64,000 nucleotides of DNA, from assembly GCF_002019765.1 (NCBI RefSeq), contig NZ_KV917380.1:3893836-3957835 (forward strand), given 5' to 3'. The translations under genes were made by a program, and so were the position numbers. The stretch comes from Shouchella oshimensis. GTDB lineage: Bacteria > Bacillota > Bacilli > Bacillales > Bacillaceae_D. Every line of letters begins with the position of its first letter. The first letter of the stretch is position 1. Below the pieces are notes generated by a model. That model was not told the DNA's origin, searched no databases, and was given only the letters and a program-made list of their open reading frames with translations. This document shows positions 1 through 7,955 of the stretch, piece after piece.

Positions 1-81
1 TTTTTCAAAACGAGATTTGACGAATAAGGTAAAATAAAGAGTAAGCATACGTAATGGATTACATTCAGGGGGATAGAAAAG

Positions 82-918
82 ATGAATAACCTATTTAAGG
101 ACGTAGATTTAGTCATTTTTGATTTGGATGGTACACTCTATGAAGATACGGATCATTTTGATTACTACGCTGACACACTTGCAAAAGAACTTTCAGAAGA
201 GACACAGGAGCGTTTCTTTACTGACTATAAAGAAATGAAAAAAGGCAATCACATTGTCTCAATTGGGAAGGCTTACGATGTTAAGAACGACTATGTCATT
301 GAAGTAGATCCATTTAAAGGACATGTGGAAAAAGTACATCAATGGGATGGAGAAGAAGTTCCAGCTACCGAATGGGAAAACATTTATCCATCACCTGTCA
401 GCTACGATTTTGATCAGCTTATTGCAATTGGTGACGGTTGGTGGCTCCCTAATGTCGCTGCTCGTCATTATGGTATTTCCGATCCACAGCCTGCCTATGA
501 TGCAACAAAAGAATACATGGCAACTGAACACTTTTCTCTCACGGTTATAGAAGGTTTACGCGAAGGGCTTCTTTCCTTAAAAAAGAAAAAATCGGTTGTT
601 CTTTTGACAAATAGTACCGAGGACGATGTTGAACGACTCCTCCACCTGTTACAGTTAGAAGGCGTGTTCCACGAAGTCATTACTTCAGCTCGAAAACCAC
701 AATATACGAAGCAGCGATTCGAAGAGATTATCGCCCGTTACAACACATCACCTGAGAGTACCCTCTCTATTGGTGACAACTATTTAAATGAAATCATTCC
801 TGCTCAAACACTCGGAATGAAATCAATCTATATCGATTTAGAAGAAGGAGCAATGACTTTCGGCGATGTAAAGGTTCGAAGCATTTCCAACCTCATTGAA
901 CAAATGAAAGAAGCGTAA
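82..918 (+). CDS. HAD-superfamily hydrolase
   Basis: Haloacid-dehalogenase-type phosphohydrolase, 278 residues, cytosolic. Motif I is DLDGTLYED near residue 15 with both aspartates. Motif II is LLTNST near residue 175. Motifs III and IV lie in the last third (a lysine near KPQY, then SIGDNYLNE). About 100 residues between motifs I and II would form a cap. The family dephosphorylates small phosphometabolites; the substrate cannot be read from the sequence. The start follows a GGGGGAT ribosome binding site. It is monocistronic, ending in its own hairpin. The product class is safe, the substrate unknown. Confidence 0.85.
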   Translation: MNNLFKDVDLVIFDLDGTLYEDTDHFDYYADTLAKELSEETQERFFTDYKEMKKGNHIVSIGKAYDVKNDYVIEVDPFKGHVEKVHQWDGEEVPATEWENIYPSPVSYDFDQLIAIGDGWWLPNVAARHYGISDPQPAYDATKEYMATEHFSLTVIEGLREGLLSLKKKKSVVLLTNSTEDDVERLLHLLQLEGVFHEVITSARKPQYTKQRFEEIIARYNTSPESTLSIGDNYLNEIIPAQTLGMKSIYIDLEEGAMTFGDVKVRSISNLIEQMKEA

Positions 919-929
919 AAAGCTGTTGT

Positions 930-969
930 CGCCTATCTCTACATAATAGTGGATAGGCGGTTGTTTTAT
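930..969 (+). terminator. Rho-independent terminator of the HAD gene
   Basis: The arms CGCCTATC and GATAGGCG are separated by 14 bases and followed by a T-rich stretch (TTGTTTTATTT), directly after the HAD stop codon. Confidence 0.75.
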
Positions 970-1044
970 TTATCTTTAACAATGCTGGTTGAACTCCCTT
1001 ATATTCCTTATAAAGTTATAAATGCGACTAATTACCTGTTTTAT

Positions 1045-1073
1045 TTGTCAGATTATTTTACAAATACTATACC
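1045..1073 (+). promoter_or_regulatory. Candidate sigma-A promoter for the AgcS gene
   Basis: TTGTCA, a 17-base spacer and TATACC lie about 85 bases upstream of the preferred AgcS start. The spacing is ideal but the -10 matches only 4 of 6 positions. It supports starting the gene after this point rather than at the upstream in-frame ATG at 1022. Confidence 0.4.
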
Positions 1074-1159
1074 AAATTCCTCTTTTTTCTTTTATCATTG
1101 AACTATATGATAAAGATTATCTAAATCTTTATTTCTATATATACTTAGGAGGATTATTT

Positions 1160-2620
1160 ATGGAGGCATTTATAAGTGCTGTGAATAACGTCTTGTGGAG
1201 TTCACCAGTCGTCTACACATTACTTGGTATCGGTTTAATATTTTCAATTTTGACTCGCTTCTTACAAGTAAGGCACATTAAAGACATGTTCGTCCTCATG
1301 TTTAAAGGAAAATCTTCTGATGCTGGTGTTTCGTCTTTTCAAGCTTTGTCTGTTGCTTTAGCTGGAAGAGTTGGTACAGGTAATATAGCAGGCGTCGCCT
1401 CAGCGATTTTTTACGGTGGTCCAGGAGCTGTATTTTGGATGTGGGCAATTGCATTTTTAGGTGCATCTAGTGCTTTCATAGAATCAACACTGGCTCAAGT
1501 CTATAAAACAAAAATTAACGGTCAATACAGAGGTGGGCCAGCTTATTATATTGAAAAAGGTTTAGGTCAAAAATGGTTTGGTATCGTCTTTGCAATTGCA
1601 GCATTAATGGCAATGGCTTTACTTATGCCTGGTGTCCAATCGAATGCCATTGCAGCAGCAATGACAAATGCTTTTGAAATACCCAATTGGGTGACAGGTG
1701 TATTTCTAGTAGCGGTTCTTGGTTTAATTATACTTGGAGGAATTAAATGGATTGCTAATACAGCAGCTTTTATTGTTCCATTTATGGCAATTGCCTATAT
1801 GATTATGGCTGCGGTTATTATCGGAATGAATATTACAGAAATACCAAATACAATTCAACTTATCGTCAGTAGCGCTTTTGGGATGGACTCATTATTCGGT
1901 GGTCTAATTGGAAGTGCCATTGCATGGGGAGTCATGCGTGGAGTTTATTCTAATGAAGCTGGTCAAGGGACAGGGCCACACCCTGCTGCGGCAGCAGAGG
2001 TATCCCACCCTACTAAACAAGGTCTTGTGCAGGCTGGTTCCGTGTATATTGACACATTACTCATTTGTTCAGCAACTGCTTTTATGATTCTTTTTACAGG
2101 AATGTATAATACCCAAGGTGTGGGTGAAGGAGATGCAAATTTAGTTAATGCACTCCCAAATGCAGAAGTTGGTCCTGAATATACGCAAGCTGCCATTAAC
2201 AGCATATTCCCTGCTTTTGGTACTGGATTTGTCGCAATTGCACTTCTATTCTTTGCGTTTACAACCATTATGGCGTATTACTATATAGCTGAAACAAACG
2301 TTGCCTACCTGATGCGAGGTAGAAAAGCAGCGATTCCTATGCTCCTAATAAAATTTGTTCTACTTGGTGCCACTTATTTTGGAACTGTTCGAACCGCTGA
2401 AAATGCTTGGTTATTGGGAGATATCGGTTTAGGATTAATGGTCTGGATTAACGTCATTGCTATTCTTTTACTCGCTAAACCAGCACTTCAATGTTTAAAA
2501 GATTATGAACAGCAAAAGGCTCAAGGAAAAGATCCTGTTTTTAACCCTCACAATCTAGGAATTAAAAACGCAACTTTTTGGGAAACGTACGAACATCCAG
2601 AAAAACGTAAATCAATTTAA
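1160..2620 (+). CDS. Sodium:alanine/glycine symporter (AgcS family)
   Basis: Sodium-coupled amino-acid importer of the AgcS/DagA/AlsT family in the cytoplasmic membrane, 486 residues with about ten hydrophobic segments. Family hallmarks are GRVGTGNIAGVA near residue 75 and the stretch GVMRGVYSNEAGQGTGPHPA near residue 260, which form the conserved transport core. The start was moved from the upstream ATG at 1022 to the ATG with AGGAGG seven bases before it; this gives the usual family length. Alanine, glycine and glutamine are known substrates of relatives; which one applies is not visible. Its terminator was split by the insertion sequence downstream. Confidence 0.9.
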   Translation: MEAFISAVNNVLWSSPVVYTLLGIGLIFSILTRFLQVRHIKDMFVLMFKGKSSDAGVSSFQALSVALAGRVGTGNIAGVASAIFYGGPGAVFWMWAIAFLGASSAFIESTLAQVYKTKINGQYRGGPAYYIEKGLGQKWFGIVFAIAALMAMALLMPGVQSNAIAAAMTNAFEIPNWVTGVFLVAVLGLIILGGIKWIANTAAFIVPFMAIAYMIMAAVIIGMNITEIPNTIQLIVSSAFGMDSLFGGLIGSAIAWGVMRGVYSNEAGQGTGPHPAAAAEVSHPTKQGLVQAGSVYIDTLLICSATAFMILFTGMYNTQGVGEGDANLVNALPNAEVGPEYTQAAINSIFPAFGTGFVAIALLFFAFTTIMAYYYIAETNVAYLMRGRKAAIPMLLIKFVLLGATYFGTVRTAENAWLLGDIGLGLMVWINVIAILLLAKPALQCLKDYEQQKAQGKDPVFNPHNLGIKNATFWETYEHPEKRKSI

Positions 2621-2623
2621 CCT

Positions 2624-2635
2624 AAAAAAGACCTC
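2624..2635. terminator. Left half of the split agcS/maa bidirectional terminator
   Basis: AAAAAAGACCTC here pairs perfectly with GAGGTCTTTTTT at 4114-4125. With the IS removed, the two arms flank the loop AAAGC and form a perfect 12-bp stem with A and T tracts on either side. That is a classic bidirectional terminator between convergent genes. It is now interrupted. Confidence 0.8.
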
Positions 2636-2691
2636 AAAGGTGCTGCACCCCAAATGTTAGAGAGAAATCTAACGACTGGGGTGTTTTTTCT

Positions 2692-3252
2692 ATGGCAAAA
2701 TATAGTGACGAATTTAAACGAAGAATCGTTGAAGAATACCATCAAGGATCTTTAGGGTATAAACTGCTGGCAAAGAAGCATGGGATCCCCTCGAAATCTG
2801 TTATCCTTCGTTGGGTCAGCGCTTATCGTACTTTGGGTCCAAACGGACTTACTCGAAAACAAACACAAACCGTTTATCCTGTTCATTTCAAAAAAGATGT
2901 ATTAAACTTTATGAAGCATACAGGAGCTTCTCTCCAAGAAGCAGCGAATCAGTTTGGGATCAATAATCCATCCCTGATTGTCAGTTGGAGACTCTCTTTT
3001 GAGAGACTTGGGTTGGAAGGACTGGAACACAAACCGAAAGGACGACCATCCATGTCTAAAAACTCCCATAAGAAACAATTAAATAAAGAGAACAGCCAAA
3101 CGAGAGAACAAAAATTAGAGCGTGAAAATGAGCTTCTCCGTTTGGAGATTGCCTATTTAAAAAAGTTGAAAGCTTTTCGAGAGGATCCGGAAGGATCTCT
3201 CGAAAAGCACAAACAGCGCTGGCATTCGAGCTCAATGAAGAATTCCGATTAA
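2692..3252 (+). CDS. IS150-type transposase OrfA
   Basis: Helix-turn-helix DNA-binding subunit of the IS3-family transposase, 186 residues. There are two tandem HTH units: residues about 1-60 (KYSDEFKRRIVEEY, then the AKKHGIPSKS turn) and about 65-115 (EAANQFGINNPS). A leucine-rich segment near residues 142-160 (ENELLRLEIAYLKKLKAF) would form the oligomerising coiled coil. It recognises the inverted ends. The frame contains A-AAA-AAG at 3159-3165, where ribosomes can slip by -1 into the OrfB frame. Confidence 0.9.
   Translation: MAKYSDEFKRRIVEEYHQGSLGYKLLAKKHGIPSKSVILRWVSAYRTLGPNGLTRKQTQTVYPVHFKKDVLNFMKHTGASLQEAANQFGINNPSLIVSWRLSFERLGLEGLEHKPKGRPSMSKNSHKKQLNKENSQTREQKLERENELLRLEIAYLKKLKAFREDPEGSLEKHKQRWHSSSMKNSD
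3159..3208 (+). promoter_or_regulatory. Programmed -1 frameshift signal (slippery A6G plus stem-loop)
   Basis: The heptamer A-AAA-AAG is in phase with OrfA codons. Seven bases later GCTTTTCGAGAG pairs with CTCTCGAAAAGC around an inner GATCC/GGATC stem. After a -1 shift the frame is open all the way into OrfB, giving an OrfAB fusion. This is the standard IS3-family mechanism; the slip itself is inferred. Confidence 0.75.
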
Positions 3253-3260
3253 AGGATGTA

Positions 3261-4079
3261 TTGATTCGAGTCGATCTTCCAGAAGCAACGTATTACTATC
3301 ACTTGAAACGACTTGAGAATGAAGATCCAGACAAGGCTCTAAAGAAAGACATTCAACTGATATTTGAGCAACACGATGGAAACTATGGGTATCGTCGGAT
3401 TCATCTACAATTACGGTCAAATGGGTACATCATCAATCACAAAAAGGTTCAACGACTAATGAACGAACTTGGTTTAAAGTCAGAAAAATTCATGCGAAAA
3501 TCACGCTACAAATCGTACAAAGGAACAACGGGTAAAGTGGCAGAGAATCGGTTAAATCGACGATTTAACACGCCTGTACATCTACAAAAACTAACAACGG
3601 ATGTCACCGAATTTAAGTGCACAGATGGAGAGAAACTCTATTTTAGTCCGATCATGGATTTAAGTAATGGCGAGGTTATCTCAAGTAGCATGTCCAAACG
3701 ACCAACACTCGAATTTGTGCTTGCATCCCTTGAAAAAGCGATCCCTATCATTAAGAAAGATGCTCCCTATCGGACTACACTCCATTCTGATCAAGGGTGG
3801 CACTATCAGCACAATCGATGGGTAAAAACATTAAAGAAACACAGAATGTTTCAGAGTATGTCTAGGAAAGCGACTTGCGCAGATAACGCTTCAATGGAGA
3901 ACTTCTTCGGGATTATGAAGCAAGAGATGTATTATGGAGAAGATCTTTTACCTTACGGAGAGTTGAAGCAAAGAATTGAGGCATACATAGCTTACTACAA
4001 TAACGATCGAATAAAACTAAAACTGGCTGGTTTAAGCCCGGTACAATACCGCACTCAAGCCAGCCAGTCAGCTTCATAA
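3261..4079 (+). CDS. IS150-type transposase OrfB (integrase catalytic domain)
   Basis: Catalytic half of the transposase, 272 residues as counted from a TTG; the frame is open upstream to the slippery site at 3165, so the natural product is probably the OrfAB fusion. An HTH_21-like region (GNYGYRRIHLQL) precedes the rve core. The DDE residues are visible: Asp in TTDVTEF, Asp in LHSDQGWHYQH, Glu in ENFFGIMKQE. The C-terminal YNNDRIKLKLAGLSPVQYR is typical of IS3 integrases. No truncation or internal stop is present. Confidence 0.9.
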   Translation: MIRVDLPEATYYYHLKRLENEDPDKALKKDIQLIFEQHDGNYGYRRIHLQLRSNGYIINHKKVQRLMNELGLKSEKFMRKSRYKSYKGTTGKVAENRLNRRFNTPVHLQKLTTDVTEFKCTDGEKLYFSPIMDLSNGEVISSSMSKRPTLEFVLASLEKAIPIIKKDAPYRTTLHSDQGWHYQHNRWVKTLKKHRMFQSMSRKATCADNASMENFFGIMKQEMYYGEDLLPYGELKQRIEAYIAYYNNDRIKLKLAGLSPVQYRTQASQSAS

Positions 4080-4113
4080 TAAAACTTTAACTTTTTGGGG
4101 TCACTACCAAAGC

Positions 4114-4125
4114 GAGGTCTTTTTT
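4114..4125. terminator. Right half of the split agcS/maa terminator
   Basis: GAGGTCTTTTTT is the exact complement of the left arm at 2624-2635. Its distance from that arm is now about 1.48 kb because of the IS. Confidence 0.8.
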
Positions 4126-4128
4126 TCT

Positions 4129-4680
4129 TTACTTAATCGTCTTAATTACTTTCGCTGGATTCCCGCCGACTACAACGTTATCTGGAACATCCTTAGTTAC
4201 AACAGCACCAGAAGCAATGACGACATTGTTCCCAACGGTAACACCTGGATTGATGACAGCTCGCCCTCCTATCCAAACATGGTTACCAAATTGGACCGGC
4301 TTTCCATATTCAAGACCACTCGCTCGTTCATACGGATCAATTGGATGCGTTGCAGTATAAACATGCACCCCCGGCCCTAGCATGCAATGATCGCCAAACG
4401 TAATGGCACATACATCTAAAAATACAGCGTCATAGTTTGCAAAGAAATTTTTACCTACTTGAATATTGTAACCATAATCACATTTAAACGTGCCCTCAAA
4501 TACAGGTTGACCATCGGCCTTACCAATAAGTTCAATGATTGTTTCTTCTCTTTTTCTTTGATCATTCGTCTGATTATACACATGCATTCGTGCTCGGGCC
4601 TTCTTACGCTCTTCACTGAGTTCTTCGTCTGCGGGATTATATAACACTCCCTGTAGCATCTTTTGTTTTTCTGTTATCAA
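4129..4680 (-). CDS. maa: Maltose O-acetyltransferase (left-handed beta-helix)
   Basis: Transfers acetyl from acetyl-CoA to a hydroxyl of maltose, glucose or a related sugar, in the cytosol. The 183-residue length is typical. The N-terminal Mac domain (MITEKQKML to about residue 60) precedes hexapeptide repeats ([13 protein letters not shown] and similar) and the closing [11 protein letters not shown]. The catalytic histidine is in [13 protein letters not shown]. It starts with TTG behind AGGAG, which overlaps the stop of the upstream DeoR gene, so the two are translationally linked. The DeoR protein is an obvious candidate regulator. The physiological role of this family in Bacillus is unclear. 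Confidence 0.88.
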   Translation of the reverse strand: MITEKQKMLQGVLYNPADEELSEERKKARARMHVYNQTNDQRKREETIIELIGKADGQPVFEGTFKCDYGYNIQVGKNFFANYDAVFLDVCAITFGDHCMLGPGVHVYTATHPIDPYERASGLEYGKPVQFGNHVWIGGRAVINPGVTVGNNVVIASGAVVTKDVPDNVVVGGNPAKVIKTIK

Positions 4681-4692
4681 TGGCTGACACTC

Positions 4693-5469
4693 CTAGGATT
4701 CTGTTAATTCCACTTGAATATGGTTGCTTAAAAAACACTCTCGTAAATTTTCTGGGGGAAATTCGTTCGTAATCACGACATCAATATCTGCTAATCCAGC
4801 TGATTTATAGTAGCTTGTTTTATTAAACTTTTCATAATCAGTCAGCACATACACCCGCTTTGCTCGCTTAATTGCTTCTTTCTTAATCCGCGCATCCTCT
4901 TTATCAACAAAATAGACACCATCTTCCGTTAAACCCGCGGCCCCAATAAACGCATAATCAAAATACACATCCTCAAGCTGGCTTTTAATCGTAAACAAGT
5001 CATAAAAAAAGCGGTTTTCTTGGTTAAAGCGACCGCCTAACAAATGAAAATCTACAAACTCTTTTTTTGCTAATATTTCAGCATTATCAAGGGAATGGGT
5101 GTAGACAGCTATTTTTTTTGTAACCAATGTACTTAAACTGGCAATTGTTGTCGACACATCAAAAAAACATAAATCCTTATCTTTCAAAAGAGATGCGGCT
5201 TTTTTCGCTATCATTCTTTTTTCTCTCGATGCACGTTCTTTTCGTTCATTAAAGCCAGATTCTTTGTACTTCTCTAGCTCGCTCATTAAGAATGTCGAAG
5301 CAATCCCACCATGGGTTCGGACAGCATTCCCTTCCTCCACAAGTCGTATAATATCCCGTCGTGCTGTATCACGGGATACATCCAACAGCTGACAAACGTC
5401 TTGATTAGACAGCTTGCCTCTTTTCTTAAGCTCTGACACAATTTTAACGAGGCGCTCCTCTTGATACAT
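4693..5469 (-). CDS. DeoR-family transcriptional regulator
   Basis: Sugar-catabolism type repressor, 258 residues from the chosen ATG. The N-terminal winged HTH covers residues about 5-55 (KLSNQDVCQLLDVSRDTARRD, then VRTHGGI). The C-terminal DeoR sensor domain has DVSTTI, GAAGLTEDGVYFVDKEDA and VLTDYEKFNKTSYYK, which bind a sugar phosphate in relatives. The start was moved ten codons inward from 5499 because GGAGTGA sits seven bases before this ATG. It heads a two-gene unit with maa, twelve bases apart. Effector and operator are not visible. Confidence 0.85.
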   Translation of the reverse strand: MYQEERLVKIVSELKKRGKLSNQDVCQLLDVSRDTARRDIIRLVEEGNAVRTHGGIASTFLMSELEKYKESGFNERKERASREKRMIAKKAASLLKDKDLCFFDVSTTIASLSTLVTKKIAVYTHSLDNAEILAKKEFVDFHLLGGRFNQENRFFYDLFTIKSQLEDVYFDYAFIGAAGLTEDGVYFVDKEDARIKKEAIKRAKRVYVLTDYEKFNKTSYYKSAGLADIDVVITNEFPPENLRECFLSNHIQVELTES

Positions 5470-5539
5470 GCTATCACTCCAATAAGTATATATAAGCAAT
5501 TTTAAGCATTACCAAGTAATAAGTCAATAAATTCTTGTT

Positions 5540-6556
5540 TTACGGCATAAAGCGTTGGACAACCTTACCGTTTCCCTCTTTCAGCACAATGGTTCCATAT
5601 GCACCATTCACAAGTGTCACTTGGGGAGGTAAATGCCCACAATCAAGGTCGTACAATAGAGGTACTTGTAGTGCATCGCTTAATTCTTGATAGACATCCG
5701 TATACTTGTAGCCATTCCCACTGTCCTCAGCCGAACTTCTTCCAAAAACAATTCCGCTACAATGGTCAAACCAGCCAGCATACTTCATTTGCATTAGCGT
5801 CCGTTTCATGTCTGTTGGTGAGAGCGAAACATTTTCAAAATACCATAGAAGCGGATCACCTCCAACCGTATCTTTCTGAAAAGTAGAGACATCCCCATAA
5901 GGCGTCCCTATTAAATGACGAATCGTATCTATACACCCACCGACAAGACGCCCATTTATTTCCTGATCGTTCTTATTTATTGATTTCCACTCTGTTTTTT
6001 CAGTTAAATGAAACACCCATTCGGTTGGGTTAACATGCTCCCAATGTTGCTGGAATGAAGTAGATGAATGTTGCACGATTGTTTCATGCACGTTCGTTTG
6101 CAGTACAGTCTCCCACATCGCCGTAGTTGGATCTGTTTGACTGCCTCTTAAATCAATAAAGTTAGTACCATGAGCGGTCGCTACCCCTGTTCTAAGTGTA
6201 ATGGCAAGAAGGAGTGAGCTTACATCAGAATAGCCAAGAACCCACTTTTCTTGAACCTTTTCAAAATCAACGTACTCCAGCATTTCAATTAACAGTTCTC
6301 CACCCCATGGCGGAAAAATTAATGTCACGTCTGGATCACTCATTAAGTCATTAAATTCTTGTCCACGTGTGCCATCACTAGCTGACCTAACAAGGCTTTG
6401 TCTCCACGCAGAGGGGCACGTTTTCACGTTATACCCTCTTTGCTGCATACGCCCAATCGCAGCGTGCAAGAGGTGATGTAACGATTCTGGCACTCCAGAA
6501 GAGGGCGCTGTAATACCAATTTTAGCCCCTTTTTCAAAAATAGGATAACGTATCAT
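5540..6556 (-). CDS. S66-family peptidase (LD-carboxypeptidase / MccF-like)
   Basis: Serine carboxypeptidase of family S66, 338 residues, no signal peptide. The catalytic set is visible: Ser110 in GYSDVS, Glu near residue 245 in WYFENV, His near residue 310 in DCGHLPPQ. The N-terminal ITAPSSG motif is usual for the family. Members either trim L,D-linked muropeptides during wall recycling or, like MccF, cleave peptide-nucleotide antibiotics. The long insertion around residues 150-200 is more like MccF relatives, but this is not decisive. The start follows GGGAG. It has its own upstream gap and no close partner. Confidence 0.8.
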   Translation of the reverse strand: MIRYPIFEKGAKIGITAPSSGVPESLHHLLHAAIGRMQQRGYNVKTCPSAWRQSLVRSASDGTRGQEFNDLMSDPDVTLIFPPWGGELLIEMLEYVDFEKVQEKWVLGYSDVSSLLLAITLRTGVATAHGTNFIDLRGSQTDPTTAMWETVLQTNVHETIVQHSSTSFQQHWEHVNPTEWVFHLTEKTEWKSINKNDQEINGRLVGGCIDTIRHLIGTPYGDVSTFQKDTVGGDPLLWYFENVSLSPTDMKRTLMQMKYAGWFDHCSGIVFGRSSAEDSGNGYKYTDVYQELSDALQVPLLYDLDCGHLPPQVTLVNGAYGTIVLKEGNGKVVQRFMP

Positions 6557-6595
6557 GTCTCTAGTCTCCCTTACTATTCCTTAAAAAAAGATATT

Positions 6596-6730
6596 ACGCC
6601 ATCATATACGCATTCAACGTGCCATTGCAAGTATTTTCTGTCCATTTAAAGAAGAAATAAACCATCCATTTCGGGACGGGCGCTTCTCTCTTACACATAA
6701 ACGTACGATCCACAAAGGATTGTTCATCGT
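6596..6730 (-). other. Unassigned open stretch directly behind the MFS stop codon
   Basis: The 178-base gap between the S66 peptidase and the MFS gene holds an in-frame continuation of the MFS frame: about 45 sense codons follow its TAA before the next stop, with aromatic-rich content (WMVYFFFKWTEN). There is no ribosome binding site and I recognise no homologue. It could be a remnant of a longer C-terminus or chance. Confidence 0.2.
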
Positions 6731-6734
6731 CAAT

Positions 6735-7946
6735 TTAAGCAGAATCATCAATAAATTTAAAATAAGGAAGCAACATACCAATACTAGCTGTTCCACTTAT
6801 CACAAAACCAATGAATAAATATAATGGGCGAACACCCATTAGATCACCTAATGTACCACCTAATAAGATACCAAATGGCATGCTTGCCCTTATTAACAAC
6901 AGCCGTATAGAAAAAACATTCCCCATAAGGTGTGTAGGCGTGATTTTCTGACAAATCGTTAAGTGGTGGATACTAAAAACCGCCATTGCCATGCCGCCAA
7001 TAACTTCCGTTAGGATGGCAAGTGCAATACTTTGGTTTAACGCCAAGACAGTAAACGTCATCCCACCTACGACAAGGGCACCAAACAGCACGCGCCTAAC
7101 ACGGATTCGATTTACTTTTGCAACAATGATAGACCCTAGCATATAACCAATTGGAAACCCTGCCATAAAATACCCATAGTGTGCATAGGTACCTGAAAGA
7201 TTGTCGATGACGTATGGAAGCGTCGTAACCATTGTGACACCTACTCCGAATTGGACAACAGTAAGAAAAACACCTAGCCATAGCATCGTTTTTTGTTTGA
7301 AGAAAAAATGATAGCCTTCTTTAAGTTCAGCTAGCCACGGCTGTCTTCTCTCTCTTTGTATGGAAGGTTTTTCTTCAATAAAGAGCAATGCGACTCCACT
7401 TAAAATCAGAAGACTACAAACAACCAGTAACGTTACCGGTACACCAACTACTTCAATTACAAGCCCAGCAACTAATGGAGAGAGAAACATCATCATTCTC
7501 GCCGTACCATCTAAATAAGCATTTGCTTGTTTTAATAATTCATGGTTTACGAGTGTTGGTAAAAGTGCTTGATTTGCCGGAACATAAAGCGGGGTCACTA
7601 AACCTACGATTAATTGGACTACATAGATGTGCCAAATGGCCACCTCTCCTGATGCCATCGCTAGAAGCGGCACACAAAAGACACTAGCTCTTACCCACTG
7701 ACAGCTAACCATGACCCATTTTTTACTCCACCGATCGATAAATGGCCCTATAAACAGTTGCAATATTAATGAAGGGATAAAATAGAGTAGCCACATACTT
7801 CCTAGTGCAAGTGTGGAACCTGTTAGTTGAAAAATAATAATGGCGTTACAAAAGGTTCCAAATGCACCTCCAAGTTCTGAAACAGCATTCCCACTCCAAG
7901 ACGCAACAAATGATTTATGTGTAAAAACAGACTGCTGTTTGCTCAT
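6735..7946 (-). CDS. MFS transporter (drug/solute exporter type)
   Basis: Twelve-helix major facilitator of about 403 residues in the cytoplasmic membrane. It has an early GNAVSELGGAFG motif in helix 1 and a motif-A-like GPFIDRWSKKWVM between helices 2 and 3, which is typical of the MFS_3/enterobactin-exporter-like group of putative drug pumps. The first possible start is a GTG at 7955 that overlaps the ribosome binding site; ATG at 7946 sits five bases behind AGGTGA and is preferred. The ArsR-type gene ends right at this point, so the two are co-transcribed and coupled. The substrate is unknown. Confidence 0.82.
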   Translation of the reverse strand: MSKQQSVFTHKSFVASWSGNAVSELGGAFGTFCNAIIIFQLTGSTLALGSMWLLYFIPSLILQLFIGPFIDRWSKKWVMVSCQWVRASVFCVPLLAMASGEVAIWHIYVVQLIVGLVTPLYVPANQALLPTLVNHELLKQANAYLDGTARMMMFLSPLVAGLVIEVVGVPVTLLVVCSLLILSGVALLFIEEKPSIQRERRQPWLAELKEGYHFFFKQKTMLWLGVFLTVVQFGVGVTMVTTLPYVIDNLSGTYAHYGYFMAGFPIGYMLGSIIVAKVNRIRVRRVLFGALVVGGMTFTVLALNQSIALAILTEVIGGMAMAVFSIHHLTICQKITPTHLMGNVFSIRLLLIRASMPFGILLGGTLGDLMGVRPLYLFIGFVISGTASIGMLLPYFKFIDDSA

Positions 7947-7955
7947 TTGTTTCAC

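Larger units (their letters stand above)
2640..4108 (+). mobile_element. IS3-family (IS150-like) insertion sequence, 1469 bp
   Basis: The element carries two overlapping transposase frames and imperfect inverted ends: GTGCTGCACCCC on the left, and GGTAGTGACCCC as the reverse complement of the right end. A 4-base duplication AAAG lies at 2636-2639 and 4109-4112. Both reading frames, the frameshift signal and the DDE residues are intact, so the element looks recently active. No second copy or fragment occurs in this window. The end positions rest on the AAAG duplication; placing the ends on TG/CA instead would move them by one or two bases. Confidence 0.85.

Noticed and set aside
1022-1159. Upstream extension of the AgcS gene from 1022
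   Set aside because: No ribosome binding site, a promoter-like element lies inside it, and AGGAGG sits ahead of the ATG at 1160.
2640-4108. Prophage or integrative element around the IS
   Set aside because: Only a single IS with its own target duplication is present; flanks are ordinary convergent chromosomal genes.
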